Positions 26,427-35,322 of a stretch of DNA of 64,000 nt are shown one piece after another. The position numbers and the translations under genes are program-made. Where the stretch lies: contig NZ_CP030287.1 of the NCBI RefSeq assembly GCF_003287935.1, positions 6,475,227-6,539,226 on the forward strand, read 5' to 3'. The notes under the pieces are model-generated. The model was not told the DNA's origin. It did no database searches and was given only the letters and a program-made list of their open reading frames with translations. Source of the stretch: Streptomyces sp. ICC1. Lineage in GTDB: Bacteria; Actinomycetota; Actinomycetes; Streptomycetales; Streptomycetaceae. How positions within the stretch are numbered: position 1 is the first letter of the stretch; the number at the start of each line of letters is the position of its first letter.

Positions 26427-27851
26427 TCACCCCCGGCCGCCGTCGTCCTCCCGACCGCCGCCGATCTGCCCGCCGCCGCCCTCCGGGCCGGTCGGGGCGG
26501 TCAGCAGCACCTCGCGCAGCCGGGCCACGAGCGCGGAGGCGCTTTCCGCCTCCTCGTCCGTGCCCGGGGCGCGCCCGTGGTCGGCGGTAAGCTCCTTGAG
26601 GTTGTCGTAGAGGACCTCGGAGTACGCCTGTTCCTCCTCCACCATCCCGCCGGGCTCGCGCAGCCCGATGGTGGCCTCGATGACCTTGCCGATCAGCGCG
26701 GTCATCACGAACGAGTACAGGCCCAGCACCACCGTGGCGGTGAGCTGCTTGCCCAGCAGGTCCCAGGAGCCCCCGTAGAAGAGGCCCTTGTGCCCGGTCA
26801 GGGTCCCGGTCGCGCACAGGCCGGCCATGACCATGCCGACGATGCCGCCCCAGCCGTGGATGCCCACGACGTCCAGGGTGTCGTCCACACCCAACCGGTA
26901 CTTCCAGCTGATCGCGAACGCGCAGGTCAGACCGGCGAGGAAGCCGATGATGCTGGCCCACACCGGGCTCACGCCGCCCGCGAGCGGGGTCATGGCGACC
27001 AGGCCGGTGACGGCGCCCATGCACATGTCGAGCAGGCCGACCCGCCGGGTGCGCCACCAGCTGGTGACCGCCCAGCCGGCCATCGCGGCGCCCGCCGCGA
27101 GCTGGCTGTTGAGGAAGGCCATCGCGGCGCCGCCCGGGGTGCCGAGCGAGGACCCGGTGTTGAAGCCGAACCAGCCGAACCACATCAGGGACAGCCCGAT
27201 GACCACCAGTGGCAGGTTGTGCGGCCGGATGTCCTGGCGCTCGAAGTCCGCGCGCTTGCCCGCGACGGTGGCGAGGGCGAGCCCGGCGGCTCCCGAGCCG
27301 ATCTCCACGACCGTGCCGCCGGAGAAGTCGACGGCGCCGAGCTGCGCGGCGACCCAGCCGGCCGGATCGAAGACCCAGTGCGCCATGGGGATGTAGACCA
27401 GCAGGGTCCACGCGATGACGAAGGCGATCCAGCCGCCCATCTTGGCGCGGCCCGCGATGGAGCCGGCGATCAGGGCGACGGTGACGATCGCGAAGGACAG
27501 GTGGAAGACCACGAAGGTGACCGTGGGCACGGATCCGGTCAGGGACCCGGAGCCGATCCCGCGCAGGAAGGCCCGGTCGAGGGTGCCGATGACGCCGAGC
27601 CCGCCGGCGTCGGGGCCGAACGCCAGGGAGTAGCCGATCGCGAACCAGAGCACGGTGACGATCACGATGCAGAAGAAGATCATCTTGAGCATGGCGACGA
27701 TCTGGCCGGTGCGGACCATGCCGCCGTAGAAGAAGGCCACGCCGGGGGCCATCAGCAGCACCAGCGCCGAGGCCATCATCAGCCAGGCGGCGTTGCCGGA
27801 GTCGGCTACGGCCGCCGCCGCGGCCGTAGCGGTGATCATGTGGGCGTTCAC
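26427..27851 (-). CDS. amt: Ammonium transporter (second of a tandem pair)
   Basis: The 474-residue protein has 11 membrane spans with Amt hallmarks. These include FFYGGMVRTGQI, DFSGGTVVEIGSGAAGL, the pore motif region WFGWFGFNTGSS and DTLDVVGIHGWGGIVG with the twin-histidine positions. The GTG start overlaps the stop of the upstream amt by four bases (GTGA). A cytoplasmic tail of about 65 residues follows the last span and ends in a Gly/Arg/Asp-rich stretch not typical of Amt. No glnK is adjacent. It moves ammonium into the cell, or retains it during urease activity next to the urease operon. Confidence 0.9.
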   Translation of the reverse strand: MNAHMITATAAAAAVADSGNAAWLMMASALVLLMAPGVAFFYGGMVRTGQIVAMLKMIFFCIVIVTVLWFAIGYSLAFGPDAGGLGVIGTLDRAFLRGIGSGSLTGSVPTVTFVVFHLSFAIVTVALIAGSIAGRAKMGGWIAFVIAWTLLVYIPMAHWVFDPAGWVAAQLGAVDFSGGTVVEIGSGAAGLALATVAGKRADFERQDIRPHNLPLVVIGLSLMWFGWFGFNTGSSLGTPGGAAMAFLNSQLAAGAAMAGWAVTSWWRTRRVGLLDMCMGAVTGLVAMTPLAGGVSPVWASIIGFLAGLTCAFAISWKYRLGVDDTLDVVGIHGWGGIVGMVMAGLCATGTLTGHKGLFYGGSWDLLGKQLTATVVLGLYSFVMTALIGKVIEATIGLREPGGMVEEEQAYSEVLYDNLKELTADHGRAPGTDEEAESASALVARLREVLLTAPTGPEGGGGQIGGGREDDGGRG

Positions 27852-29239
27852 TTGTCACGCTCTCGTCGGTCCAGCACGGATACGATCTCGGCGAGCAGGG
27901 CGGCGTCCCGGCGCTCCGCGGCGTCCTTGGCCGCGCCCGCTCCCACGCCCGCGCCCACCGGCGCGGACTCACGGGCCGCGTCGCCGGAGCCGCCCATCCG
28001 GTCGCGGATCTGATCGAGGGTCTCGTTGTCGTACGCGACCTCCTCCTCGCGGCCGGGTACGTTCTCGTACTCCTCGGAGGTGCGGAAGCCGACGGTCATG
28101 TCGATCACCTTGGCGATGAGGCAGGTCATGACGAAGGAGAAGGTGCCCACCGCCAGGACGGCGACGGCCTGGCGCCACAGCAGGTCGAGGCCGCCCCCGT
28201 AGAAGAGGCCCTTCTTGCCGCTCATCGCGGCCGTGGCGAAGAAGCCGATGGAGAGCACGCCGACGATGCCGCCCCAGCCGTGCACGCCGACCACGTCGAG
28301 GGTGTCGTCCACGCCGATCTTGAACTTCATGTTGACGGCGAAGCAGCAGACGACGCCCGCGACGAAGCCGATGATCAGCGCGCCGATCGGGGAGACCTCG
28401 CCGCAGGCCGGGGTGATGGCCACCATGCCCGCGACCGCCGCCGAGGCGACGCCCAGCATCTCCACGTGGCCCAGCCGCCACTTCTCGATGATCGGCCAGC
28501 CGATCATCGCGCCCGCGGCCGCCAACTGCGTGTTGAAGAAGGTGGTCGGCGCGCTGCCCTCGACCTGGAGCGCGGAGCCCGCGTTGAAGCCGAACCAGCC
28601 GAACCACAGCAGCGCCAGGCCGATGACGACCAGCGGCAGGTTGTGCGGGCGGATCGTCTCGCGCTCGAAGTCCTTGCGCTTGCGCAGCACGATCGCCACC
28701 GCGAGCCCCGAGGCGCCGGAGCTGAGCTCGACCGGCAGGCCGCCGGCGTAGTCGAGCGCGCCCAGGGACTTCTGGATCCAGCCGTCGGAGGCGAACACCC
28801 AGTGCGCGGTGGGCACGTAGACCAGCAGGGTCCACGCGACGACGAAGACCAGCCAGCCCTTCATGGTGGCCCGGCCCGCGATCGAGCCGCTGATCAGCGC
28901 CACCGTGATGATCGCGAAGGACATCTGGAAGCAGGCGAAGATCATGGTCGGGATGGAACCGTGCAGGGAGTCCATCCCGATGCCCCGGAAGAACGCGTGG
29001 TCGAGGTTGCCGATCAGGCCGGCCCCGGAGTCCTTGCCGAAGGCGAGGGAGTAGCCGACCGCGACCCACAGGATCGTCACCAGCGACAGGCAGGCGAAGC
29101 TCATCTTGAGCATCACCAGCACGTGCTTGGTCTTGACCATGCCTCCGTAGAAGAAGGCGAGGCCCGGGGTCATGAGCAGCACCATCGCGGTGCTCGCCAT
29201 CATCCAGGCGGTATTACCCGTGTCGTAGCCACTGGGCAT
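27848..29239 (-). CDS. amt: Ammonium transporter (first of a tandem pair)
   Basis: The 463-residue protein has the Amt signature FFYGGMVKTKHVL, DYAGGLPVELSSGASGL, FGWFGFNAGSA and DTLDVVGVHGWGG in an 11-span membrane body. An acidic and Ala-rich tail (EEVAYDNETLDQIRD and on) replaces the usual short C-terminus. The ATG at 29239 gives MPSGYDTGNTAW. It lies 75 bases downstream of ureD and overlaps the next amt gene. The two products look clearly paralogous over the membrane region but differ in their tails, which argues for different regulation or partners. Confidence 0.9.
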   Translation of the reverse strand: MPSGYDTGNTAWMMASTAMVLLMTPGLAFFYGGMVKTKHVLVMLKMSFACLSLVTILWVAVGYSLAFGKDSGAGLIGNLDHAFFRGIGMDSLHGSIPTMIFACFQMSFAIITVALISGSIAGRATMKGWLVFVVAWTLLVYVPTAHWVFASDGWIQKSLGALDYAGGLPVELSSGASGLAVAIVLRKRKDFERETIRPHNLPLVVIGLALLWFGWFGFNAGSALQVEGSAPTTFFNTQLAAAGAMIGWPIIEKWRLGHVEMLGVASAAVAGMVAITPACGEVSPIGALIIGFVAGVVCCFAVNMKFKIGVDDTLDVVGVHGWGGIVGVLSIGFFATAAMSGKKGLFYGGGLDLLWRQAVAVLAVGTFSFVMTCLIAKVIDMTVGFRTSEEYENVPGREEEVAYDNETLDQIRDRMGGSGDAARESAPVGAGVGAGAAKDAAERRDAALLAEIVSVLDRRERDK

Positions 29240-29269
29240 GGTGGTGGGGATCTCTCTGGTCGTGGACGG

Positions 29270-29306
29270 GCAGGAGGGGCGTGGGTGCGCAGGGGCGTGG
29301 GTACGC
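29270..29306. repeat. Short imperfect tandem repeat between ureD and amt
   Basis: Two copies of a GCAGGGGCGTGGGT-like unit about 16 bases long occur in tandem, with a partial third unit. They lie in the 75-base gap between ureD and the first amt gene, where an amt promoter would be expected. No GlnR box was recognised. Confidence 0.4.
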
Positions 29307-29314
29307 AGGTGCGT

Positions 29315-30355
29315 TCAGGTCTTGCGGAGGGCCGGCGCCGGTACGCCGATCAGCCTGCGCCGGACCGCGTCCCAGACGGCCGTGAGCGCCCGGGTCACGG
29401 GCTCGGTGTGGTCGCCGAGCACCCGCACCCAGGCCCCGCAGTCCTGCGGGAGCACGCTGACCCCGTACGGGAGCCCGCTGTCGGCCAGGGTCCGGTGCAG
29501 CAGGTCGGCCAGCTCGCGGGCGGGCGCGAGCGGGCTGACCGCGAAGAAGCAGGCCGTCACGGAGTGGCCGGCCAGCACGGCGGGTCCGTCGACCGCGCTG
29601 CTGCCGAGGCCGCCGCGCTCGCCGTCCGTATCCCTGCCCCCGCTACCGTTCCCGGGCTCCAGCCGTACGGTGTCCAGCGCGACCAGCCCGCCGTCCGGAC
29701 GCCGCAGTTCGAAGTCGGAGGCGAAGACCCGGTAGGCGTTGTGCTCGCCGCGCGCGAGCCGGCCGGACAGCACCGTCTCGCTCACCAGCACGGTGGCGGT
29801 GGGGTCGGCCGTGACGACCGTGCGCTGGTAGAAGCGCGAATCGACGTAGGGGATGACGGGGTCGGGGAGGTACTCGACGTACGCGTGCGGCCCGGCGGTC
29901 AGGAAGACCTGCGCGGCGGCGTAGTCGTGCTCCATCCGGTAGACCTTGGCGGCCGCCTGGGTCGTGACGTGCGCCGAGGTGCCGGGGCCGAAGTCGAGCT
30001 CGGTGCGCAGCCGGTCGGCCTGGATGATCCCGCCGCCCGTGGACATCAGGAAGGTGATCGGCAGATCGGGGCGGTGCGGGTCGAAGTAGAGCGGGCGCAT
30101 GATCTGCAGCGGGGACTTCTGGTAGTGCCGCACCAGCTCGGTGCGGCCGCCGACCAGCTCGAAGCCCAGTTCGAGCAGGCCGACCTTGCCCGGCCGCCCC
30201 ACCCCCAGGGTGTCGGGCGCCGAAGCGTGCCGGAGCACCTCGGGCGGGACGCGCGGCGGCTCGTAGTGCGCGGGGTCCAGCCGGACGCGCGGCGTCGGCG
30301 CGGGGGCGGCGGGTGCAGGGGCCGCGGGCACGGGGGCGGTCGCCACGAGGCTCAC
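29315..30355 (-). CDS. ureD: Urease accessory protein UreD (UreH)
   Basis: The 346-residue protein scaffolds the UreFG complex on apo-urease. It has the UreD core MRPLYFDPHRPDL, FLMSTGGGIIQADRL and TQAAAKVYRM, and the YLPDPVIPYVDSRFYQ motif. The GTG start overlaps the ureG stop (GTGA). The first 30 residues are Ala/Pro-rich and not conserved. A Gly/Asp-rich insert around residues 240-265 interrupts the usual fold. It is the last gene of the urease operon. Confidence 0.9.
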   Translation of the reverse strand: MSLVATAPVPAAPAPAAPAPTPRVRLDPAHYEPPRVPPEVLRHASAPDTLGVGRPGKVGLLELGFELVGGRTELVRHYQKSPLQIMRPLYFDPHRPDLPITFLMSTGGGIIQADRLRTELDFGPGTSAHVTTQAAAKVYRMEHDYAAAQVFLTAGPHAYVEYLPDPVIPYVDSRFYQRTVVTADPTATVLVSETVLSGRLARGEHNAYRVFASDFELRRPDGGLVALDTVRLEPGNGSGGRDTDGERGGLGSSAVDGPAVLAGHSVTACFFAVSPLAPARELADLLHRTLADSGLPYGVSVLPQDCGAWVRVLGDHTEPVTRALTAVWDAVRRRLIGVPAPALRKT

Positions 30356-30975
30356 GCCGGCACCCGGCGGAAGGACTCGATGAAGGTGGCGACCTCCTCC
30401 AGGCCCTGCCCGGTCAGGCAGTTGGTCAGGGCCACGGGGCGTCCGTCGCGCACGCGGTGCGCGTCGGACTCCATGACGACGAGGTCGCAGCGCACGTACT
30501 GGGCGATGTCGATCTTGTTGATGACGAGCAGGTCGGACTCGGTGATGCCGGGGCCGCGCTTGCGGGGCATCTTCTCGCCTTCGGCGGTGTCCAGGACGAA
30601 GAGGAAGAGGTCGACCAGGACCGGGCTGAAGGTCAGGGTGAGGTTGTCGCCGCCCGATTCGTAGAGCAGGGTGTCGACGTCCGGGAACTGTTCGAGCATC
30701 TCGGCGCCGGCGGCGAGGTTCATCGTGGGGTCGTCGCGCACGGCGGTGTGCGGGCACGCGCCGGTCTCCACGCCCACGACCCGCTCGGGGTCGAGGACCC
30801 CGGCCAGCGCGCGGCGCACGTGGTGGGCGTCCTCCTGCGTGTAGATGTCGTTCGTGATCACGGCCGGCCGGTGGCCGCGCCCGATGAGCACCGGCACCAG
30901 GGCCTCGATCAGCGCCGTCTTGCCGGAGCCGACGGGGCCGCCGATGCCGACCCGCAGGACGTTGTCCTCGTTCAT
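30352..30975 (-). CDS. ureG: Urease accessory GTPase UreG
   Basis: The 207-residue SIMIBI GTPase has the P-loop GGPVGSGKTAL, the nickel-binding CPH motif in GVETGACPHTAVRDD, ESGGDNLTLTF and the NKID guanine specificity motif. It delivers Ni(II) to the urease active site in a GTP-dependent way. ATG 30975 was chosen; a TTG three bases upstream is possible. It lies between ureF and ureD. The second residue after GVETG is Ala where most family members have Gly; this is probably harmless. Confidence 0.95.
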   Translation of the reverse strand: MNEDNVLRVGIGGPVGSGKTALIEALVPVLIGRGHRPAVITNDIYTQEDAHHVRRALAGVLDPERVVGVETGACPHTAVRDDPTMNLAAGAEMLEQFPDVDTLLYESGGDNLTLTFSPVLVDLFLFVLDTAEGEKMPRKRGPGITESDLLVINKIDIAQYVRCDLVVMESDAHRVRDGRPVALTNCLTGQGLEEVATFIESFRRVPA

Positions 30976-31018
30976 CAACAGTCACACACCTTCTGGAGAG
31001 CCGGTGGGGTGGAAGGGG

Positions 31019-31735
31019 TCAGGTGGCGAACAGCCGTGCCTCGGCGCGCTCGTGACGGCCCGACATCACGTCCGCCATCGGAACGCACCCGCCCAGATCG
31101 GCGAGTTCGCGTCGCAGGGCCGCCCCCGCCACCTCCTCGATGACGGGCGCGATGCCCCGCAGGATGACCTGCGCCTTGCGGTGGTCCGTGAGCCGCAGCC
31201 GCAGCGCCGCCCCGGTGAAACTGGCCGAATAGGCGAACAGGTCGCTGACCAGGGCCTGTTCGGCCGGGACGCCGGCGGCCGCGTACGCGACCCCGGCGGC
31301 CACCGCCTGTGAGCCGGGGGCCCGCTTGGCGGCGACGAGCGAGGCGTACCGCTCCAGCGGCTCGCCGCCGACGCACTCGCGGGCGATGTCCAGCAGCTGG
31401 CGGCCGGTACGGGTCGCGGCGCGGCGCAGCCCCTCGTTCAGCTTGGTCGCGTGCAGCCGCTGGTCGGTCTCGGCGAGCGCGTCCCAGTCGCCGGCCAGCG
31501 CGGCCCGGTGGGCCAGCGCCAGCGCGGTGGCGTCGGAGGGTCCCACCGAGTGCCGCAGCAGGTCGGCCAGCAGCTCCGGTACGCCCTCGGGGGTCACGGC
31601 CTTGGCCTGGGCGTAGCCCTCCAGGCCGTGGGAGAGGGTGTAGAAGCCGCTGGGGAAGGCCGAGTCGGTCAGCTGGAGGCTGACCAGGAGGGCCTGGACC
31701 GGCGAGGCGCCCGGCGGGGTCGAGGTGGTGCTCAT
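31019..31735 (-). CDS. ureF: Urease accessory protein UreF
   Basis: The 238-residue all-helical protein shows the UreF pattern [22 protein letters not shown] and the C-terminal [15 protein letters not shown] region. It acts as a GTPase regulator that bridges UreD and UreG during nickel insertion. The ATG overlaps the ureC stop (ATGA), showing translational coupling. Length is normal. Confidence 0.92.
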   Translation of the reverse strand: MSTTSTPPGASPVQALLVSLQLTDSAFPSGFYTLSHGLEGYAQAKAVTPEGVPELLADLLRHSVGPSDATALALAHRAALAGDWDALAETDQRLHATKLNEGLRRAATRTGRQLLDIARECVGGEPLERYASLVAAKRAPGSQAVAAGVAYAAAGVPAEQALVSDLFAYSASFTGAALRLRLTDHRKAQVILRGIAPVIEEVAGAALRRELADLGGCVPMADVMSGRHERAEARLFAT

Positions 31736-33456
31736 GCCAGGTAGAACAGGTGGTTCAGGGGCAGTTCGCGGGCCGGCTCGATGGTCGCGGGCACCCCGTC
31801 CAGGGTGACCTTGTACGTTTCCGGGTCGACGGCGATCACGGGCAGGGCGTCGTTGCGGACCATGTGCTGCTTGCCGACCGTACGGCAGTGCCTCACCGGC
31901 AGGACCTTGCTGTCCAGGCCCAGCTTCTGCGGCACGCCGAGGTCGATCGCGGCCTGCGACATGAAGGAGACGCGGGTGGCCTGCCTGGCCTTGCCGTACG
32001 CGCCGAACATCGGCCGGTAGTACACCGGTTGGGGGGTCGGCAGCGAGGCGTTGGGGTCGCCCATGAGCGCCCAGTTGATCAGTCCGCCCTTGATGACCAT
32101 CTTCGGCTTGGCGGCGAAGGAGCCGATCGGCCAGAGCACGATGTCGGCGAGCTTGCCGGTCTCCAGGGAGCCGATGTGCTCGGCGGTGCCGGTGGCGATC
32201 GCCGGGTTGATCGTGATCTTGGCGAGGTAGCGCAGGACGCGGAAGTTGTCGTTGCGCTCGGTGTCGCCGTCGAGCTTGCCGCGCTGGTCCTTGCAGTGGT
32301 GAGCGGTCTGGAAGGCGCGGGTCCAGGATTCTCCGATGCGGCCCATGGCCTGGGAGTCGGAGGAGAAGATCGAGATGACGCCTTCGTCGTGCAGGACGGT
32401 CTCGGCGGCGATCGTCTCGGCGCGGACGCGGGAGTCGGCGAAGGAGACGTCTTCGGGGATGTCGTGGGAGAGGTGGTGGCAGACCATCACCATGTCGAGG
32501 AGTTCGTCGACGGAGTTGACGGTGTACGGCAGCGTCGGGTTCGTCGAGGACGGCAGCACGTTGGGCTCGCCGGCGACGCGCATGATGTCGGGGGCGTGGC
32601 CGCCGCCCGCGCCTTCGGTGTGGAAGGTGTGGATGGTGCGCCCGTCGATGGCGGAGCGGGTGTCCTCGAAGAAGCCGGACTCGTTGAGGGTGTCGGTGTG
32701 GACGGCGACCTGCACGTCGTAGGTGTCGGCCACGTCCAGGGCCCTGCTCAGCGCGGCCGGGGTGGTGCCCCAGTCCTCGTGGACCTTCAGGCCGCAGACG
32801 CCCGCCTCGACCTGTTCGATCAGTGCTTCCGGCAGCGAGCCGTTGCCCTTGCCCAGCAGGCCCACGTTGACCGGCAGGTCCTCGACCGCCTGGTACATCC
32901 GGCCGATGTTCCACGGGCCCGGCGTGCAGGTGGTGCCGTTGGTGCCGTCGGAGGGGCCGGTGCCGCCGCCGATCATGGTGGTGATGCCGTTGGACAGGCC
33001 GTGTTCGGCCTGCTGCGGGGCGATGAAGTGGATGTGGGAGTCGATGCCGCCGGCCGTGGCGATCAGGTGCTCGCCCGAGATCACCTCGGTGCCCGGCCCG
33101 ATGACCAGCTTGGGGTGGACCCCGGACTGCGTGTGCGGGTTGCCGGCCTTGCCGAGGCCCGCGATGAGGCCGTCCTTGATACCGAGGTCGCCCTTGACCA
33201 CGCCGAGGATCGCGTCCATGACCACGACGTTGGTGATGACCAGGTCCAGGGCACCCTGCAGGTTGGTGGCCTGCGGATCCTGCCCCATGCCGTCGCGGAT
33301 GCCCTTGCCGCCGCCGTAGACGGCCTCGTCGCCGTAGTGGCCCTCGTTGTGGTCCTTCTCGACCTCGACGACCAGGTTGGTGTCCGCCAGGTGGAAGCGG
33401 TCCCCGACGGTGGGTCCGAACAGGTCGGTGTACTGCTTGCGGCTCAGGACAGCCAT
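31732..33456 (-). CDS. ureC: Urease alpha subunit
   Basis: This 574-residue amidohydrolase carries every active-site residue expected for the dinuclear nickel centre. They are H141 and H143 in GGIDSHIHF, the carbamylated K224 with H226 in [10 protein letters not shown]253, H279, the flap C326-H327 in MVCHHL and D367 in FSSDSQ. It hydrolyses urea to ammonia and carbamate. Length is close to the usual 567-573. It starts immediately after the ureB stop with no gap. The substitution of Val for Leu after K224 is conservative. Confidence 0.97.
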   Translation of the reverse strand: MAVLSRKQYTDLFGPTVGDRFHLADTNLVVEVEKDHNEGHYGDEAVYGGGKGIRDGMGQDPQATNLQGALDLVITNVVVMDAILGVVKGDLGIKDGLIAGLGKAGNPHTQSGVHPKLVIGPGTEVISGEHLIATAGGIDSHIHFIAPQQAEHGLSNGITTMIGGGTGPSDGTNGTTCTPGPWNIGRMYQAVEDLPVNVGLLGKGNGSLPEALIEQVEAGVCGLKVHEDWGTTPAALSRALDVADTYDVQVAVHTDTLNESGFFEDTRSAIDGRTIHTFHTEGAGGGHAPDIMRVAGEPNVLPSSTNPTLPYTVNSVDELLDMVMVCHHLSHDIPEDVSFADSRVRAETIAAETVLHDEGVISIFSSDSQAMGRIGESWTRAFQTAHHCKDQRGKLDGDTERNDNFRVLRYLAKITINPAIATGTAEHIGSLETGKLADIVLWPIGSFAAKPKMVIKGGLINWALMGDPNASLPTPQPVYYRPMFGAYGKARQATRVSFMSQAAIDLGVPQKLGLDSKVLPVRHCRTVGKQHMVRNDALPVIAVDPETYKVTLDGVPATIEPARELPLNHLFYLA

Positions 33457-33960
33457 CTACTTGTCGCCCTTCTTGTGGGACTTGCTCTTCTTGCCGCTGC
33501 CGCTGCCGCTGCCGCTGCCCGTCTTGGATCCGTCGCCGTCTCCGGCGCCGGCCGCGCGGGGTGCGGGCTCGGCGTGGACGTCCTCGATGCGGGCGCCCTT
33601 GAAGCCGAGCTCGACCGCCCGGCGCAGCGCGCGGATGCGGGTGTCGGTGGAGCCGAGGCCGCCGTCGGTGAGCGAGCTGAAGCCGATGATGCGGCCGTGG
33701 CCGCTGTACGCGGTGAGTTCGACCTCGCGGGTGTCGCCCGGCTCGAAGCGCACGCCGGTGCCGGAGGGAAGGTCGAGGTGCATGCCGTAGGCCGCGTTGC
33801 GGTCGAAGTCGAGGGCGCGGTTGACCTCGAAGAAGTGGTAGTGCGAGCCCACCTGGACCGCTCGGTCACCGGTGTTGGAGACGGTGACCTTGGCCTTGCG
33901 GCGGCCGGAGTTGATCTCTACGGTGCCTTCGCCGTAGAGGTATTTTGCGCCACCGGACAT
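33457..33960 (-). CDS. ureB: Urease beta subunit with unusual C-terminal tail
   Basis: The 167-residue protein has the UreB core (GTVEINSGRRKAKVTVSNTGDRAVQVGSHYHFFEVNRAL, residues 13-50) that contacts UreC. Residues 132 to 167 form a non-conserved tail rich in Gly, Ser and Lys (SGSGSGSGKKSKSHKKGDK). Canonical UreB ends near residue 105-130, so this tail is extra. It sits between the CbiX-like gene and ureC, and its TAG stop abuts the ureC start. The tail could bind nucleic acid, metal or a partner, but its role is unknown. Confidence 0.92.
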   Translation of the reverse strand: MSGGAKYLYGEGTVEINSGRRKAKVTVSNTGDRAVQVGSHYHFFEVNRALDFDRNAAYGMHLDLPSGTGVRFEPGDTREVELTAYSGHGRIIGFSSLTDGGLGSTDTRIRALRRAVELGFKGARIEDVHAEPAPRAAGAGDGDGSKTGSGSGSGSGKKSKSHKKGDK

Positions 33961-33983
33961 GGCGGTACTTCCCTTCCTCGGGA

Positions 33984-34850
33984 TCAGTGGTGGGGGCGGC
34001 CGTGCGTGCGGCCGTGGTCGTGCCCGTGGTCGTCGCCGTGCCCTTGGCCGTGGCTGTGCCCTTGGCCGTGGCTGTGCCCTTGGCCTTGGCCGTGGCTGTG
34101 GTCGCCGCCCGGGCCGTGCGCGTGCGCGTACCCGTGGCCGTGCTCGGCGTCCAGGCCCTCGGTGATGCCGTCCCGCCCGTGGGACAGCCGGTGCAGGGCC
34201 TCCTGCACCCGGGTCCGTACGACCTGGTCGACGGCGGCCCGCGACAGCAGCGGGCCGGTGTCCAGGACCCCGGCCGGAACCCGGTCCGGCCCGGCGAACG
34301 CCGCCCGCACCAGGCAGACCCGGGACGCCCCCAGGCGGCGGCAGCGATCGGCCCCGTCCGCGAGGTCCGGGTCGCCGCCGTCGAAGGCGACCTCGACCCA
34401 GCGGTGGTGCCCGTACTGCCGCACGAGCCGGGCCACCCGGAAGAGGTCCGCGTCCTCGAACGGTCCGGCCGCGGGCGCGGTGACCAGGACGGCGGAGCCC
34501 TCGGGCGCCTCGCGCACCGCCTTGAGGGCGGCGGTGCGCAGCCACGCGGTCAGGTGGTCCGCGGTGGCGAAGGGCGGTGCCAGGACGAGCCGTCCGGGCT
34601 CCTGGTCGCGGCCGAGCCAGCGCAGGGCGCGGGCGCAGTCGGCGATCAGCCCGGGGTCGCGCCCCAGCGTCATCGGCACCACGCAGACGGGACCGGACGA
34701 GGCCGCGAGCGCCTCGCCCACGGCTTCGGCCAGCGGCCGGCCGGTCTGCACGGCGCCGGCCGCCGCGCCGCCCTCGTGGCCCCCGGCCAGGACGACGGAG
34801 CGCTCCGATTCCCTGGCCCGGCCCGGCCGTTCGGGTGCGACTGCGGCCAT
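33984..34850 (-). CDS. CbiX/SirB-like protein with a histidine-rich C-terminal tail, inside the urease operon
   Basis: The first 215 residues form a sirohydrochlorin-chelatase-like domain with a glycine-rich start SVVLAGGHEGG and VVPMTLGRDPG, the pattern of streptomycete CbiX-type chelatases that insert cobalt, nickel or iron into tetrapyrroles. The last 52 residues contain 17 histidines, mostly in HGQG or HSHG repeats, a tail typical of nickel-binding proteins such as HypB, UreE and SlyD. The gene lies between ureA and ureB, three bases after ureA and 23 before ureB, while no ureE is present. I infer a nickel store or chaperone for urease. The chelatase activity may be lost or retained; that cannot be told. 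Confidence 0.8.
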   Translation of the reverse strand: MAAVAPERPGRARESERSVVLAGGHEGGAAAGAVQTGRPLAEAVGEALAASSGPVCVVPMTLGRDPGLIADCARALRWLGRDQEPGRLVLAPPFATADHLTAWLRTAALKAVREAPEGSAVLVTAPAAGPFEDADLFRVARLVRQYGHHRWVEVAFDGGDPDLADGADRCRRLGASRVCLVRAAFAGPDRVPAGVLDTGPLLSRAAVDQVVRTRVQEALHRLSHGRDGITEGLDAEHGHGYAHAHGPGGDHSHGQGQGHSHGQGHSHGQGHGDDHGHDHGRTHGRPHH

Positions 34851-34853
34851 GAC

Positions 34854-35159
34854 TCAGGCGCCGACGGGGTCGTGGCAGGAGACGAGCTTGGTGCCGTCCA
34901 CGAAGGCGGCCTCGACCTGGAGCAGCGGCAGCATCTCCCGTACGCCGGACATGACGTCGGAGGCGGAGACGAGCTGCTTGCCGAGCTCCATGCACTCGGC
35001 GACGGTCTTGCCGTCGCGGGCGCCCTCCAGGATGCCCTCGCTGATCAGGGCGCAGGCCTCGCTGTAGTTGAGCTTGACGCCCCGCTCGCGCCGCTTGCGG
35101 GCCAGGTCGGCCACGACGTAGATCCAGAGCTTGTCCATCTCACGGGGAGCGAGATTCAT
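34854..35159 (-). CDS. ureA: Urease gamma subunit
   Basis: The 101-residue protein matches UreA throughout: MNLAPREMDKLWIYV, LARKRRERGVKLNYSEA, ALISEGILEGARDG and a final VEAAFVDGTKLVSCHDP. It forms the outer part of the (UreABC)3 trimer. The ATG at 35159 has only a weak AGTGAG ribosome site, so translation may be helped by the leader. It starts the urease block, separated from the urea transporter by a hairpin and 163 bases. Confidence 0.96.
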   Translation of the reverse strand: MNLAPREMDKLWIYVVADLARKRRERGVKLNYSEACALISEGILEGARDGKTVAECMELGKQLVSASDVMSGVREMLPLLQVEAAFVDGTKLVSCHDPVGA

Positions 35160-35279
35160 CGGTCACTCACTTTCGGCTCTCGAGGTGGTTCGGGTGCGTG
35201 CGTACCGGGGGCGTGCGACCCGGGGCGGCCGCTACCCGGGTGGGTGTGACCCGGGTCCGCACGGGTCCGCGCGGATCTG

Positions 35280-35307
35280 CCCGTGCGCGGGTCCGGCCGC
35301 GCACGGG
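35280..35307 (-). terminator. Hairpin between the urea transporter and ureA
   Basis: An 11-base-pair perfect stem (CCCGTGCGCGG against CCGCGCACGGG) with a 6-base loop lies 15 bases past the urea transporter stop on the minus strand. It could terminate the transporter transcript or act as an attenuator that sets how much enters ureA. Confidence 0.7.
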
Positions 35308-35322
35308 CGGGATGCGTACGCC

